NCBI RefSeq assembly: GCF_963678635.1
Contig: NC_087065.1
Coordinates: forward strand, 72,303,345-72,367,344
Length of the DNA: 64,000 nucleotides
Reading direction: 5' to 3'
From: Symsagittifera roscoffensis
Taxonomy: Eukaryota > Xenacoelomorpha > Acoela > Convolutidae
The translations under genes and the position numbers were made by a program. Positions 1 to 11,329 of the stretch are shown here, piece after piece (within the stretch, counting starts at the first letter, position 1; every line of letters begins with the position of its first letter). The notes beneath the pieces were generated by a model that saw only the letters and a list, made by a program, of their open reading frames with translations, made no database searches and was not told the origin of the DNA.

Positions 1-510
1 CCATATTACATCTTAGAAAGATTGACTATATTATACGCAATGTTTAATTTTATTGGATTTATTTTTTCTTTATTAAAAGGAACTTATAACACATGCGCAA
101 TCCACACACAAGTAAATAGACAAGCAAGCGTAGCACGCAGACTTTTTGCAGGATTTTTCGGAATATTTTCCACATCTATAAATAAAATACTTTCAGATGC
201 ACAAATAAAAGAATACAACACAAAATTATCAACTACACCAAACACAAATGACGAATCACAGAATAACACAAATACATTACCTACAGCACCACAATTAACA
301 AGTTTAAGTCGTAACCACCCACTATCACTAGTACCACGAAACTTCAGAAACTTAGCACTAGTGAACATCGCAAACTCAAGACCAAATCATATACAAAGTC
401 CAATTCAACACATTGTAACACAACAACCTCAAAATGACGATACATATGAACAAATAATTGAGCAACTATATACCACAAGTTTTCAATCTCAGAACAATAA
501 TTTTTTTTAG
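1..510 (+). CDS. Partial A/C-rich ORF with hydrophobic segments, possible env-like C-terminus
   Basis: The frame is already open at base 1, so the N-terminus lies outside the window; it ends at a TAG at 508-510. The visible part starts with a strongly hydrophobic stretch (around FNFIGFIFSLLKG), followed by a basic loop and a second hydrophobic patch (RRLFAGFFGIFS). A long N/Q/T/P-rich hydrophilic tail then runs to the stop. A membrane segment followed by a polar tail would fit the C-terminus of a retroelement envelope-type protein, but I see no diagnostic motif. The DNA is rich in A and C on the plus strand and poor in G, as are the ORFs that follow up to 2233, suggesting one element. Not recognised with certainty; it could be any membrane protein fragment. 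Confidence 0.4.
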   Translation, partial: PYYILERLTILYAMFNFIGFIFSLLKGTYNTCAIHTQVNRQASVARRLFAGFFGIFSTSINKILSDAQIKEYNTKLSTTPNTNDESQNNTNTLPTAPQLTSLSRNHPLSLVPRNFRNLALVNIANSRPNHIQSPIQHIVTQQPQNDDTYEQIIEQLYTTSFQSQNNNFF

Positions 511-601
511 CCCACGATGAGCCGACAAATTCCCAATTCCCATCATCCCACTTTTTGCCTTCCCGCCACCTGAATCACCCCATGTTAACACATCATCCGG
601 C

Positions 602-1107
602 ATGGATTCTGACACGAATTCAGAAATCACCGTTTTTAATACAATTTCACAATTTATTAACTCAGACATCGAAACCCCAGACGAATTTGCAAACTCCGAA
701 CCCATTCAACCCATTCACTCCCAGTCCACAAATGATTCCTCCTCTACTATGTCTCATATTTCCCAAGCAACCCCGACATACTCCCCTTTACCAATGACCA
801 TTCCAACAACAATTCCCCAGAAACCACACAAATTTCACAAGAACTAGATAATCTAATTACACTTCAACAACAAATACAACATCCTCACACTCTAACCATT
901 CACCAGTTATCATCAAACATAACATCATCAAATCCAACTACTCCTACATCCTCTTCAAGTTGTACCCCTTCTTTAGATCAATCCTCAACATCAACCCATT
1001 CATCATCCACTACTAACCATGCATATAGAACATTCAAAAGAAAATTTCCTAGCCACACGTTCCCCCTCCAAACCCGGAACAACCCGCGATTATGTCAACC
1101 ACCCTGA
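602..1107 (+). pseudogene. Low-complexity S/T/P/N/Q-rich coding remnant in two frames
   Basis: From 602 one frame is open to a stop at 845-847, and another is open from about 736 to a TGA at 1105-1107. The readings overlap and share the same low-complexity composition (Ser, Thr, Asn, Pro, Gln), as if one ORF had been broken by an indel near 780. Runs such as QELDNLITLQQQ and SSSSS are visible. There is no recognisable domain. The A/C bias matches the ORFs on both sides. It probably belongs to the same decayed retroelement or virus-like unit as 1-510 and 1019-2233. It may also be a linker of one larger protein whose folded part is 1019-2233. Confidence 0.3.
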
Positions 1108-2233
1108 CCACACTAATACTCCAGACTTTCTCCAAAATTCCCTACCCCTCTTTCCCCAATATACCATTAGTCATTCCAACCCTCACACTGAACAACGCTA
1201 CAATGTCGATGAGCATGTACTAATCCCTACATTTCACTGGACATCATTTTATTATTTTTCAAATCCACTTTGTATACCACTAAATAACACACCTCACGAA
1301 ATAGAAAAAAGTAAACTTGACCTTTTTAGACTAACCGCAACACTAACACCTAGACGATTTACGCATCTAGGATATAAAAAACTACTAATAATTTTAACTG
1401 CACCACGAGCTAATGATTATTCTATTGAATACTATGATCACAACATCATCAGACCTAATCAAGATCAATTTCTAGACGAAGATAAGTTCGCTAAGACACA
1501 ACTAACCGAAAAACGTTTCATCCAAACACCCTACATCTTTACACTAAGCTGACTAGATAAAAAACACGACCACATGATTTCCGAAGCACTAATCGACATC
1601 CAAGCTTATGAAACATTTTACGATAAACTTCAAACTTTTTCACTAACCTTTCACTTCCTCACTCCAAAACAACGAACTTTGCACTGTTCACACGGCATCA
1701 TGTTACGAACTAAACAAACGCATACTTACACATATTATAGATTCATTCAAAATCATTTTAATTTACACACACCTTCACGACAACCCCACCATCGTTTTCA
1801 GTTTATTAATTCAAAGTACACTTCACCATTTTTCTTGAATTTCCCATACTGTATTAAAGACACTAATTTCCAAGGAATCCTCAGAAATTATGACCCTATA
1901 ACCCAAATGTATATATTTTGTCAACTCAATAAGACCTTTAATCTAGAAGAATCCCGACCACTTATTGTCCCGCATGAATATATTCAACCTATAGAAATCC
2001 CAATATTAGAATTCATTCACAATACTAAACATAATCACAAACTTTTTAACCTCATCGAGCACACCAATCACGAGTTTTTCGTTGGCACTGAAGAACTAAA
2101 CACCATAAAAGCACTTCAATTGCTTTGGCCACTACTTGAAACTAAAAACATCATTCGCATATTAGGAAAATTACTAACCACATCAGATTCAATACACGAT
2201 ATCTTCCCTCACGGTTTCTTCCCCGATAATTAG
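1019..2233 (+). CDS. Unrecognised ~400-residue ORF with one in-frame stop
   Basis: One frame stays open from the ATG at 1019 to a TAG at 2231-2233 except for a single TGA at 1550-1552. The flanking protein composition does not change across this stop, so it looks like one ORF with a nonsense mutation or a readthrough site. The predicted protein is rich in Phe, His, Tyr, Thr and Asn, with alternating hydrophobic stretches but no signal peptide, zinc finger, nucleotide-binding loop or catalytic motif that I recognise. The third-position bias toward A and C continues through it. It lies downstream of a membrane-type fragment (1-510). The final TAG overlaps a splice-donor-like AGGTAAGT, so a further exon is conceivable. 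Function unknown. Confidence 0.45.
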
Positions 2234-4460
2234 GTAAGTATGAACTAAATAATATAACACTAATAAATTCAAAACGAACTAACCATTTCTTATTAAATGT
2301 TTCTTTATTATTAGTCTTTAGATCACCATCATCTACAAACAAGAAAACAGAAAACAGAAATAACAATTGCAAACTCTTTTATACATTATAAACTTTTTTA
2401 AATAGCAAACTTTTTTCTTAACTAACCGCAATAATTGACGCAGTAAAATTGATTCTTCACAGCAGTAAATTCATCTATAAATTGTTTTCCCCAATGTAGT
2501 AAATCTAAATACACTGAAAATAACTTTATAATTTCAATCCCCACAAAGCAGTAAAATTAGAATTTTTAGCAGTAAACATCTACAAATGTCAGCAGTTCTA
2601 AGCTTTTAAAGAATCATTCGTACACAAATTCTATCCACACTCGCACAGCTCGCCCACAACGAATTGTTTAAAATATTGATTTCAAGTTTTAACTTTCACT
2701 AATAACAACTCAAACTAATAATTACAAGTTTCAAACTTTCTTTTAACCCGGTTGGAAAGGAATTATATAATAATCCCAACTATCAAACGCAGCTTACTAA
2801 ACACCATAAATCATAAAACAACAGCATGACTAAGAAAAGAAAACCAACGGTACCCAAACCGGATTAACCCAGTTTAAAACTGGATAATCTATTCTTTTGA
2901 AGACTATTGATAAGTCTAAAAAAGAAAGCATAAAACACCAAAAAGTCGAAAGACAAACCCAAACCAAACAATTTGATTTTTGAGAAAAGGACACAACTAA
3001 AACAACAAAAGGAAAAAACCAGAAACAAACACGACACAAAAGGTTAACACAAAACAGGACCCCATAAAAAACCAGCATGAAATCATACCCTCACTCCTGG
3101 CCTAACCCACCAGAAGAGGACGACGTCCTGAGCATGCCTAATAGCCGGCCTAACCTACCGCGCTAGAACACACGCTTTGTGACACACTCCTTATTTTTGA
3201 TAAGAGATACTCAAGTGTGAGTAACTCTTTTAAAATAACTAAAGTAACAACAACTTTAAAATAACTTTTAAAATAACTGAGCATCAAGCAGCTAAGACGA
3301 CCTCATCACACACAACCCACAGAATGGCTGAACACAACCGATATGCCGCTCACAACCACAACTTAAAGGATTTGAAGTACGACTTGATTCCGAAGAAAAG
3401 GACTTCATTGAAACAGACCAATGACCACCTCGATGTTCAAGTATACGTACAGATCCGAGTTACGAGGCATCCCTTCCACACACGATCTCCACGCCATTCC
3501 CAGACGAGGTTGAACACAAAACAAGTTCTCTACATAATACAGAAAAACCCGTCATAGCAAACCATTTTGAAATCAGATTGATTTCATTGGGGAACACAGT
3601 CGTTGTCACAAGACGACACAACGATTGATATCCCTAACTCCAGCGTCCTGGAACTTCTTCAACAAGAAGAACCGGACAAGAGTATGATGTTCGCCAAATA
3701 CCAACGTTCATCATCCATCCTTTAAATTGCAGAAAGATAATTCTAAAAAACTCTGTAAAACCCGGATGGGTGGAACCTGATCTAAACTATATATTATTTT
3801 TGGTTATAAATTAGATATTTTATCCCTATAAAATTTTGAAGACTAACCAATCATACTCCATCTAATTAACAACCCATTTATTTGTAAGTGCTGAAATTAC
3901 TTGTAATTTCAGCACCAGAGCATTCTGAATTTAACCTACAACTTAGTTGCCTTTTCCAAGAGACCAACTCGTAACAAACCAGTATACACTAGATCTATTG
4001 AGACATAGAGATATACGAAAAAGATTAAGATTGGTATTAGACTAAGAAGTTGCACGAATCTATCCGGCCGAAAATAAGATAGCGTGACGAGCAGACGGTG
4101 TACTTTATCTGAAATTAATCTATGAGTTAGACATACGTCCCAACTCAATTGAGTTTAATGAACTAGTTATCAACTGATCATTTCACGAACAGGTCGAAGT
4201 AAATCTGATTGTTGAAACTAAGTTTTTACTGAAATTTTACTACAAAGCGAAACTTTTCAATGTTGTTATCTCGACAGAGGTCTAATTTTTTTAAATATTT
4301 TAAACAGCTGCAATCAGAAGTGAAAGAATTTGATTTTGAAAAACTCTCAACCCGGGTTGACCTCCATACACCAACTATGGAATTGTATGAAAATGCTTAT
4401 CATACAATTCCATATAACAAAAGTTCTTATCATACAATTCCATACATCAAGTCTATGGAG
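2234..4460. other. Region without a convincing gene; short CAGTAAA repeats
   Basis: AT-rich DNA with no long coding frame. CAGTAAA occurs at 2441, 2463, 2549 and 2570, each followed by AT-rich DNA. A short plus-strand ORF at 3324-3557 (77 residues, basic, no motif) and a polar frame at about 3597-3725 could be coding scraps of the same A/C-rich element as 1-2233, but neither has a recognisable domain. The stretch may include that element's long terminal repeat; I could not find a matching direct repeat by eye. Confidence 0.4.
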
Positions 4461-4643
4461 AAATTGATTATCATACAATTTTCATACATTTTTAAAAACA
4501 ATTGAAAAAAATTTTAAATGATTTCTGCGGCTTTTTGAGCACAGTTGAACAGACTGCTGATGGAAAAAACTGGCTTTAACTTTTTTTGAATAAAAAATGC
4601 TTGCCGTACAGTTTCCATATATGAAAATTGTATGATAATCATT
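4461..4643. repeat. Hairpin repeat with 21-bp inverted arms
   Basis: GATTATCATACAATTTTCATA near 4465 is matched by its exact reverse complement near 4618-4640, about 130 bp away. Upstream (4390-4450) there are two more copies of a related word, CTTATCATACAATTCCATA. This is the structure of a small fold-back or MITE-type repeat with degenerate internal copies. No coding potential. Confidence 0.6.
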
Positions 4644-4763
4644 TTTGGTCAACTAGGGAACCTAGTCGGATGGTTTTTAGGCCTCGTTTTGCACGAAACA
4701 AAAACATAAAATCATCGTCGGAACAAAAAACTAATTTTGTTATTTTGTTTGTATGACATGCAA

Positions 4764-5671
4764 ACAAGGATAGCCAATTACGGTGCAAGTAGCACAGAAT
4801 GTTCCGACCATAGTCTTTAGAAAATTTTTCCAAGCTAGTGTAGTTTTTTCTGCCAGGTGTGATAAGAGGATCTGATGTAAAAATATAATTTAGGCATATT
4901 AGACAGTCTTGTGATTCGAATCACGACTGAAAGGGCTTTAATATGATATATCAATCAACTCAGTCCGATGATTATTTGCGGTACCTGATTTTGCGTGGAA
5001 AACAAAAAGAAAAAGACAACCGAATGCACCCCAAGTTCATCCCCATTTTTCAAATGGTCGGAACAAAAAACTTTCTTGTGATTAGTCCTCAATTAGTTTT
5101 TTGTTCCCACCATTGAAAATGGGGATGAGTTTTGTATTCGGATGTGGTTTAGTTTTTTTGTTTTCCTCGCAAAAATGAGGTACCACAAATAATGATCAGA
5201 CTGGGTGGTTAAGTGATTTATCATACTGAAGCTGTTTGTCGTGATTCGAACCACATTCCCAATTTTTTTTTGGCAGTGTCGAGAAAAACCGGCGAGCAGG
5301 CTTACAATAGCTGAAATCTTCAAATCTGCCTAAAATAAGACCTTAAAACTTAATTTAAGGCAATTAAATCTAGTTTTTAGAGTTTTAAGCTTTATTTTGG
5401 GAATCAAGAAGTCCAAAAATAAAAAAATTAAAAAATTTGAAAAAACCTTTTTTTTTAGATTTTCTAGTCATTTTTCTACATAAAATTTTTCCAATTTGCC
5501 CATGTTACTATGACTGTCTAATATGCCGAAATTAAATTTTTACGACATCTTTTTATCACACGAAGCAGAAAAAACTACACTAATTTGGAAAAAAATTTTC
5601 TAAACTGTAATTTTCTAAAGACTATGGTCGGAACATTCGGTGCTACTTGCACAGTAACTGGCTATCCTTGT
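4764..5671. mobile_element. Fold-back (MITE-like) element with long inverted arms
   Basis: The left end (ACAAGGATAGCC... then GTGCAAGTAGCAC, GTTCCGACCATAGTCTTTAG) reappears as its reverse complement at the right end near 5620-5671. The arms can be followed inward for roughly 400 bp each: the AGACTGTC/GACAGTCT words, the GAATCACGAC region, a GGTACCTGATTTTGCGTGG-type word and the CCCATTTTCAATGG word all occur in mirrored order, meeting near 5060. No transposase is encoded. No target-site duplication could be recognised. Pieces of the same family occur at about 11330-12349, 12533-12590 and 13855-14690, so it is a multi-copy family. Non-autonomous DNA transposon is an inference from the structure. 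Confidence 0.65.
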
Positions 5672-5870
5672 TTTTTTTCATTATTCTATTAAAGAAATAT
5701 TGTTGAAAATTTTGTTTCTGATTTAACAAATCTCACCGAATAGATATCAAGTTTTTCCTAAGAATAGCTTCTCATTTATTGAATTTATTGAATGACCAAT
5801 TTTGAAATCAAAAACAGTTCGATTTGTTTGACCCAGTTATAAGATTGCTTTCTGTTGTCGTAAACTTAAT

Positions 5871-6829
5871 CTATTCGTTTCTTGTCAGGTACCAAATTTC
5901 ATAGTAGACTCGACGCCATGTTCCGAATTCCGGTCCAAAGCTCAGAGCCTCTGCTTCTCGGAGATATCTGTTCATCATCGAGACTGATCCAAAAAATTTG
6001 AGTTTTTCCAGTAAATGCTCTTTGTATCGACTTATTCGCTCTGGTATGTCATAAGGATAAATGAACCCAACTGCAATCATTCCTGGCTCTTTTCCGCCGG
6101 AAAACCAGTCAATTATTCGATGAATTTGATCTTCTTTGATATAATTGAGAGAGTTCATTATTAAAATGTTGGCTCGTTTGCAATTTTCTTCCAAAAAATT
6201 GATATCCATATCGGGCAAGTTGTTGAGATCCAAAGTTTTTATTTCGTCGTATATTCCAGCTTTCTTTCCAAATTCGAGTGCCGGTACGCTAATGTCGATG
6301 CCCAGCGTTTTGACTGGAAATTGTCTGGGCTTAATAATTTGATAACAGGTTTCTTCTGAGGCCCAAGTTTTCGCGTAATCCTGAAAAAACTTCGAAACTA
6401 ATGAAATTCAGCCAAATTTTACCTAGATTAATAATTTAAACCATACATTTTCAAATAATAACTGTAATCCGCTACGGATCTAGGATTCTTTTGGACAGGA
6501 TTTTAAAAAAGTGTCAGTCCGATGAAGCTGCAAGTCGTGAAATAGCAACAAGGGGGGGGGGGGGGTTGCTTTTGGCATAGGTGGGGTCGATACCCGGAAG
6601 GGGGCCATAAATCCCCTCCTAATGGTCTGAAACAATTAGAAGCGCTGACCTCTTGGTAGTAAGCATTGGTGTATGCCAGGGTATCGTTTCCATAGCAACA
6701 GAGAACATCCAGGAACTTGAGGGGTTTCTCGAGATCTATGGCCCACTTTTGAAACAAGGGCAGCAGGCATCTCTCAGTGTACTTGGCTACTATCTCACAC
6801 CGCTCCACAATCTGCCCTTTGTCCATAAG
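5871..6829 (-). CDS. Class I SAM-dependent methyltransferase, exons 2 and 3
   Basis: Exon 2 runs 6829-6650 (180 bp) and exon 3 runs 6380-5871 (510 bp, TAG stop). They are joined across a 269-bp intron with a GT donor at 6649 and a T-rich tract plus CAG acceptor at 6381; both exons are in phase 0. Exon 2 holds SAM-binding motif I (FLDVLCCYGNDTLAY). Exon 3 holds the acidic post-motif II region (TLGIDISVPALEFGKKAG), a motif IV-like hydrophobic strand (ANILIMNSLNYI) and a C-terminal WRRVYYEIWYL segment. With exon 1 at 10746-10651 the protein is 261 residues, close to the usual length of a bacterial family of class I methyltransferases with LDLCCSYG-type motif I. Substrate unknown. The bacterial resemblance is from memory of the family pattern, so horizontal origin is an inference. 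Confidence 0.7.
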
Positions 6830-7139
6830 CTAAAAAAATTAAGTTGTATGTCTTGATTTATTAGTAGACAGACTGTAAGACAAATTTACAGAGCACGAGA
6901 CTCTTCTTTTTTAAATTGTTTTTCTAAATCTTGAACAAAGTAAACAATTTTGTTGCTAAATCAGTTTAGAGAGCAAATCGTTCAGTTGGCTCAAAGGATC
7001 TTTGCTCCAGCGATCAGAGTTGTTAAGATCATTAGAGAAATTGGACCCCTCAGCTATTGGACCCGCTAACTACTCAAAGCGATTCGAACCCCGACTACCT
7101 ACCTTTGGTACTATTTTAAGACTTCCATTTTTGGCTGGC

Positions 7140-7447
7140 TGACCTTAGATATTTCTAAATTTTATCTTCGGCGCCAATATATACTAACTTTGAGTGGGGA
7201 GCGCGTGCCAAAAAAAACACGACTTTTTTTGTCAAAACTGTCTAAAAGTGCCTTAAAAGGCTTTTTTTGGGCTAAATTTCGAAAATTCGCCCGCAGCGCA
7301 AACTATTTGGACAAAACAGGGTTAGAGGTTGAACTTGGTAGAGCTCGTCGGAAAATAAATTTGGTCGACCTAATAAAAAGTAGTCGGCAAAATTTTCTGC
7401 AATTTTTTGAAAATCCCCCTCGAAAAAATCCTAGATCCGCCCCTAGT
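7140..7447. repeat. Dispersed repeat, related to 15540-15850
   Basis: This AT-rich block, ending in AAATCCTAGATCCGCCCCTAG, shares order and words with a block at 15540-15850: a CTGTCTAAAA/CGTCTAAAA word, GGCCCTAAAAG-like runs, AATTTGCCCGC, TATTTGGA, GGTCGACC and a final GCGCCTG or CGCCCCTAG. The two are clearly diverged copies. The open frame across it (7190-7450) is low complexity and not a gene. It lies within the long first intron of the methyltransferase. No terminal inverted repeats were confirmed. Confidence 0.45.
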
Positions 7448-7450
7448 TAG

Positions 7451-9272
7451 CATTGTTCACATCACTAGGAATATTTTTCACACCAACCGAAATCCTTGTT
7501 TTAATTAGACTTCACGTCTCGTCTAAAAAATCCGATATAATAGGACCGACCCATCGCTCAGTCTCCTCAAGCAGGATTTAATGTTCAAAACTTATATTGT
7601 ATTTAATATTCACTTCATACACAACTGCAAAGTTGTATTTTGGAACTTTCCATTTTTTTTCACTAACTGCAAAATACGTTTTAAGATGCTCGATAAAAAC
7701 CCTGTTAATTAAGTGATAAAGCCACTGGCTTCAGATATATATTTGTAGAATTGATATATTACTCATTTTGTACGGTTAGTCCATATAATGTTTAAATATA
7801 AGTCTTGATTTAGGTCGAGTATTTGATTATAATTAGAGATAAACCCCATTAAATAAGAATCCGTAAGCACTATTAAGAAAATTGATCACAGATGAATTAT
7901 GTACTTTTAAATTTGAGCTCAAGAACACAATACCTCTCGAATGTTGTTAAAAACTTTGCTAAAAATTGTTAATTCAAAAGTCGAAACTTGTGTGGAAAAA
8001 ATACCACCCGAGCACAAATATTTTGTCACTTTCTTTGAAAGTCGGAACACTGGGAGAGATAGAGAAAGAAAGAGATAGGAAGCGCGCGTGCAAAAACCAG
8101 TGTGGTAACAAACAAGAAACCACGTAATGAAAGAAAACTTTCTGGCCAAAAATGTACTGTACCGAAATATAATAAACACTACTCGATTAAGCTTCTGATA
8201 CTGAATAATCAGAATCATAATACAGTTTAAAAATAAATCCATGTTTACGTTTGCGATTAGCAAACCTTATCAAACCTGAATATAGACTTTTTTGGGTTAA
8301 CAACTAACTTAATAGAATCACTTGCAACATGTGGCAAAGATTTATTGCACCTACCTATAAAGACAGCGTTCAATCGTTCGAATCCAGTCAGGACCTGTTT
8401 TTTGTATATTTTCGTATATGTTTGAATATTTTAGTTTTTCGTGTCTGCTAATTTTTGTCGGCTTAAATTCCGCAGAACATTTTTGTTTCTTTTTAGCATT
8501 TTGAAAGCTCATTGTAAAGTTTCTAATGGTGCAGATAGTTTTGTTACAGAAACTTTTTGTCTTTTTTACAATTGTCGTTATGAAACGGTTTTTTTGAAGA
8601 TTTTTTTCGAATTTTTGATTTGTTTTGCTGGTATTCATAGTCTTTCATTTTTGTTTCACAAGTGATACGAAGCTCCGCTTGGCCTCTGTATATAATAATA
8701 TTTAAAAATATGATTATATTGATACCACATATTTTTTTTAAATTTGTTTGCCCAATCATCTCCTGGTCTGTTGTCAGAAAATAGCAAACAATTTTAGGAG
8801 CGCTAAAGTTTTGAATCATGCATGATGATTGGGCTAATTCGAAGTTTTAACCGAACTTGTAACTGAATTTGTCACACAGACAAAGAACTCGCTATCACAT
8901 CACAAAGTTTTGAGGAAATCAATTTTCCCACGGAGACAACATTTCGCTGGAAAAACTGAGGAGGGTGGTGTTTGGGTAGTGTTTAAATTGTGTTTCCCTT
9001 GATACGAGCCACAACTATGACATTAAGCCAACAAAAAATAGGCCGAAATAATTTGGGCAGAGGAATTTTTTTAGCGAAACAAAAAAAAACACGAAGTCAT
9101 GGTAAGGAAAATCGCAAAATGTAGAGTAAGTCAAACACTTAAAGCAACATTAACAAAAAATGCGCGCAACAAAAAAAACGAATCCAAACAGTGACAACTA
9201 AGCCGACAATAGATGAGCAGACAAATAATCGGCCAACAATTTTTTGAAACAGAATATTTCCCGTTTAAAAAA
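7451..9272. other. AT-rich intronic or intergenic DNA, no gene seen
   Basis: Nothing in either strand here has a domain, motif or consistent codon bias. If exon 1 at 10746 is correct, this is part of the first methyltransferase intron. A word with a tRNA B-box look (GTTCGAATCC) sits at about 8376-8385, followed by CAGTCAGGACCTG and a T run. It resembles the end of the SINE-like repeat at 9273-9385. Confidence 0.4.
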
Positions 9273-9385
9273 ACAGGCCCTGGTCAGATTCAAACTGAGG
9301 ACCTTCACCACCCCAGGCATATTCGTTTCCTCCAGGCTAAGCTGGACAGGAACGCATGGAAGTTGGAATTAATTATGAACCACGA
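9273..9385 (-). repeat. Possible tRNA-derived SINE-like repeat
   Basis: On the minus strand an A-box-like word (CAGCTTAGCCTGG) is followed about 49 bases later by a B-box-like word (AGTTTGAATCTG) flanked by a short complementary stem. Then comes ACCAGGGCCTG and a T run, a possible pol III stop. The end matches a second, opposite-strand piece at about 8371-8400. The spacing is slightly longer than in a standard tRNA and no full cloverleaf can be drawn. I call it a SINE-like repeat rather than a tRNA gene. Confidence 0.3.
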
Positions 9386-10317
9386 TACAAGTGATTGTGT
9401 TAAACAAGATGTAATCCCAAAAAACTCTTTGTTCTAGTTCGATAACGCTTGCTAATCGCAAGCGTAGTCAACAGCATACTTTTGCACTATCTTTTGATTT
9501 CCAGCTGTACTTAAAGGACTTAATTTAAAGCAAAACAAATTCCTGCCGAATTTAGTACTGCGGATACTTTTTCGTAAAAACGTTCGTAATTTTTTTCCTT
9601 AAAACATAGTTTTTTGGTTGTTTTCACTATTTGTCCAATAAAAATTAGGTTTGATTTTAGCCAAACGTTCACCTTATTTCGAAATCAGGCATTTAATTAC
9701 GCAAAAAATGGACCAGAAATTTTAAAATATTTTCATTTGCTGTACTTTTTAGTTACAAGAATTGCCCATTGCTGCAAAGAATTAAATTTTTTTTTCGTCC
9801 ACATCAACAAGGTATATTCCCTTAAAACTCAAAAATTACTTATTACAACTTTGTCATCTATATATGTCTCTCTCGGAGAAAAAATTCTTTCCAAAAACGC
9901 TATCGACCACCTTGATAATCAAAATGTACTAATTGAATCTTTGACGTCTATATACATTTATCTTGCAGAAAAAAGGGGTACGCCATAGCAACTCGCAAAA
10001 AATTTAGATCACCGAACGAAACACACAACTCGATTACACATCTTTAGTTTTTGTTCGATTTTTTTTTATAACTGCAATCCACGAAACATGTTGGGCTGAT
10101 ATGCTTCGATTTCGCTCGGTCTAATTTTCAATCTTTTGTTGGCGGAAAAAGAAAATTTGACAAAACTGAACTGTTTAACTGGTTGAATTATATCGGAGTA
10201 ACATCGACCACAATCGAAAAGATTTTTCTCGCCCTGATCGACTAGACAAGTACACATTTATTCGTGTCGGCCGAAAACTTATCCAAGTTTTATCGAATAC
10301 GGTTTTTATCAATGGAG

Positions 10318-10606
10318 AATATCAGATCATACCGATTGAGATCAAGGCAGTTTAGATATGCTAAAAATGAGTCGAGCCATTTGGAACATAACTCGGAATG
10401 TAACGAGTTTCCCGTTTTTGCTATAGGAGTGAAAACAATAATGAGAAATTCAGCTCTGATTTTCATCTTTTTTTTTATGCAATTGCTCTTTGTTAACGTA
10501 AAAGCAAAAAACTCGTTTTTGTAGGACTCTTGCTTCAACTGAACCGCCTGAATTTCAGCATATCTAAACTGTCTTGATCCCATTTGGTATGATCTGACAT
10601 TTTGCT
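10318..10606. repeat. Large imperfect palindrome (~105-bp arms)
   Basis: The left arm (about 10318-10420) contains CAGATCATACC, GATCAAGGCAGTTTAGATATGCT and AACGAGTTT in that order. The right arm (about 10500-10606) contains their reverse complements with substitutions. Because of this, similar short peptides can be read from both strands; they are not genes. The palindrome starts about 45 bases inside the putative methyltransferase intron 1. Confidence 0.6.
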
Positions 10607-10650
10607 CCAATAATGATTTCCCAGATATTTTCGATGGTGGCCGGACTAAC

Positions 10651-10746
10651 CTCTCTGTAGTATCTGGTGCAGTCTATATGGTTGTATTCTGAAGTCCAGT
10701 CTTGTTTGCCGACACACTCAACATTACTGGATTTACTGCTGCTCAT
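10651..10746 (-). CDS. Probable exon 1 of the methyltransferase
   Basis: The ATG at 10746 opens a frame of exactly 32 codons to a good donor, GAGAG|GTTAGT, at 10651/10650. It ends in phase 0, matching the phase of the acceptor at 6830. The peptide ends DCTRYYRE, which joined to LMDKGQIVERC of exon 2 resembles the N-terminal DPRxYYRTLGxLDYQIP region of the bacterial methyltransferase family. The implied first intron is about 3.8 kb and is full of repeats, including a palindrome just downstream of the donor. The exon could be accidental; transcript evidence would decide. Confidence 0.5.
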
Positions 10747-11329
10747 TTTCAGGCTGCCGAATAATGAACTAAATAATTTTTGACCAAAAACCTAATGCTA
10801 ACGTTGTTGATAACGTCAATACTCTTGGGTTAAATAAATGCTGGATGAAATTAGTGGATCTATTTGTTTGGCGCTTGTTGTACTAACTTATTAAACTCTG
10901 CGACCTTGTAATATGTATGCAAAGTTTTTTCAGAGTTTTTTCATTTAACGAAAAAAAATAACAGATGACTGCTCGTATCAGGGCACTGATATTGCCCTTC
11001 AATATATCTCGAATAATTTTAGCAAGTTTTGACTGAATTTTCCTTGAAATCAATTTCCAGTTCTTTAAGAGAGAATATTGGATAAAGGAGAAGACTTGAT
11101 GTAATTTCGAATTATTAGAAAACAAAACATAAGACTTAAGAAGCTTAAAACATTTGAAAATTAGTCCGGTTTCAGAAGGTTTTTGCAAATAATTATTTTT
11201 TCCTGTCTGGAAATATTAATTGCTTTTTTAATTTCTGTTCCAATTTGTTTTCGAAAGTCTTCACATTCGCGGTTATTTTAGACTATTCTCGGTCACTCAG
11301 CTAAGGGATTTTTTACTACCAGCAGTATT

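Noticed and set aside
6549-6566. G run within methyltransferase intron 2 as a functional quadruplex
   Set aside because: A single homopolymer run without separated G tracts, and prone to sequencing error.
9273-9385. tRNA gene
   Set aside because: A-box and B-box-like words exist, but spacing and stems do not give a cloverleaf, and a diverged partial copy lies nearby; a SINE-like repeat is more likely.
10264-10610. Two overlapping ORFs on opposite strands with similar peptides (RSRQFRYA-type)
   Set aside because: They arise from the two arms of a palindrome and are not genes.
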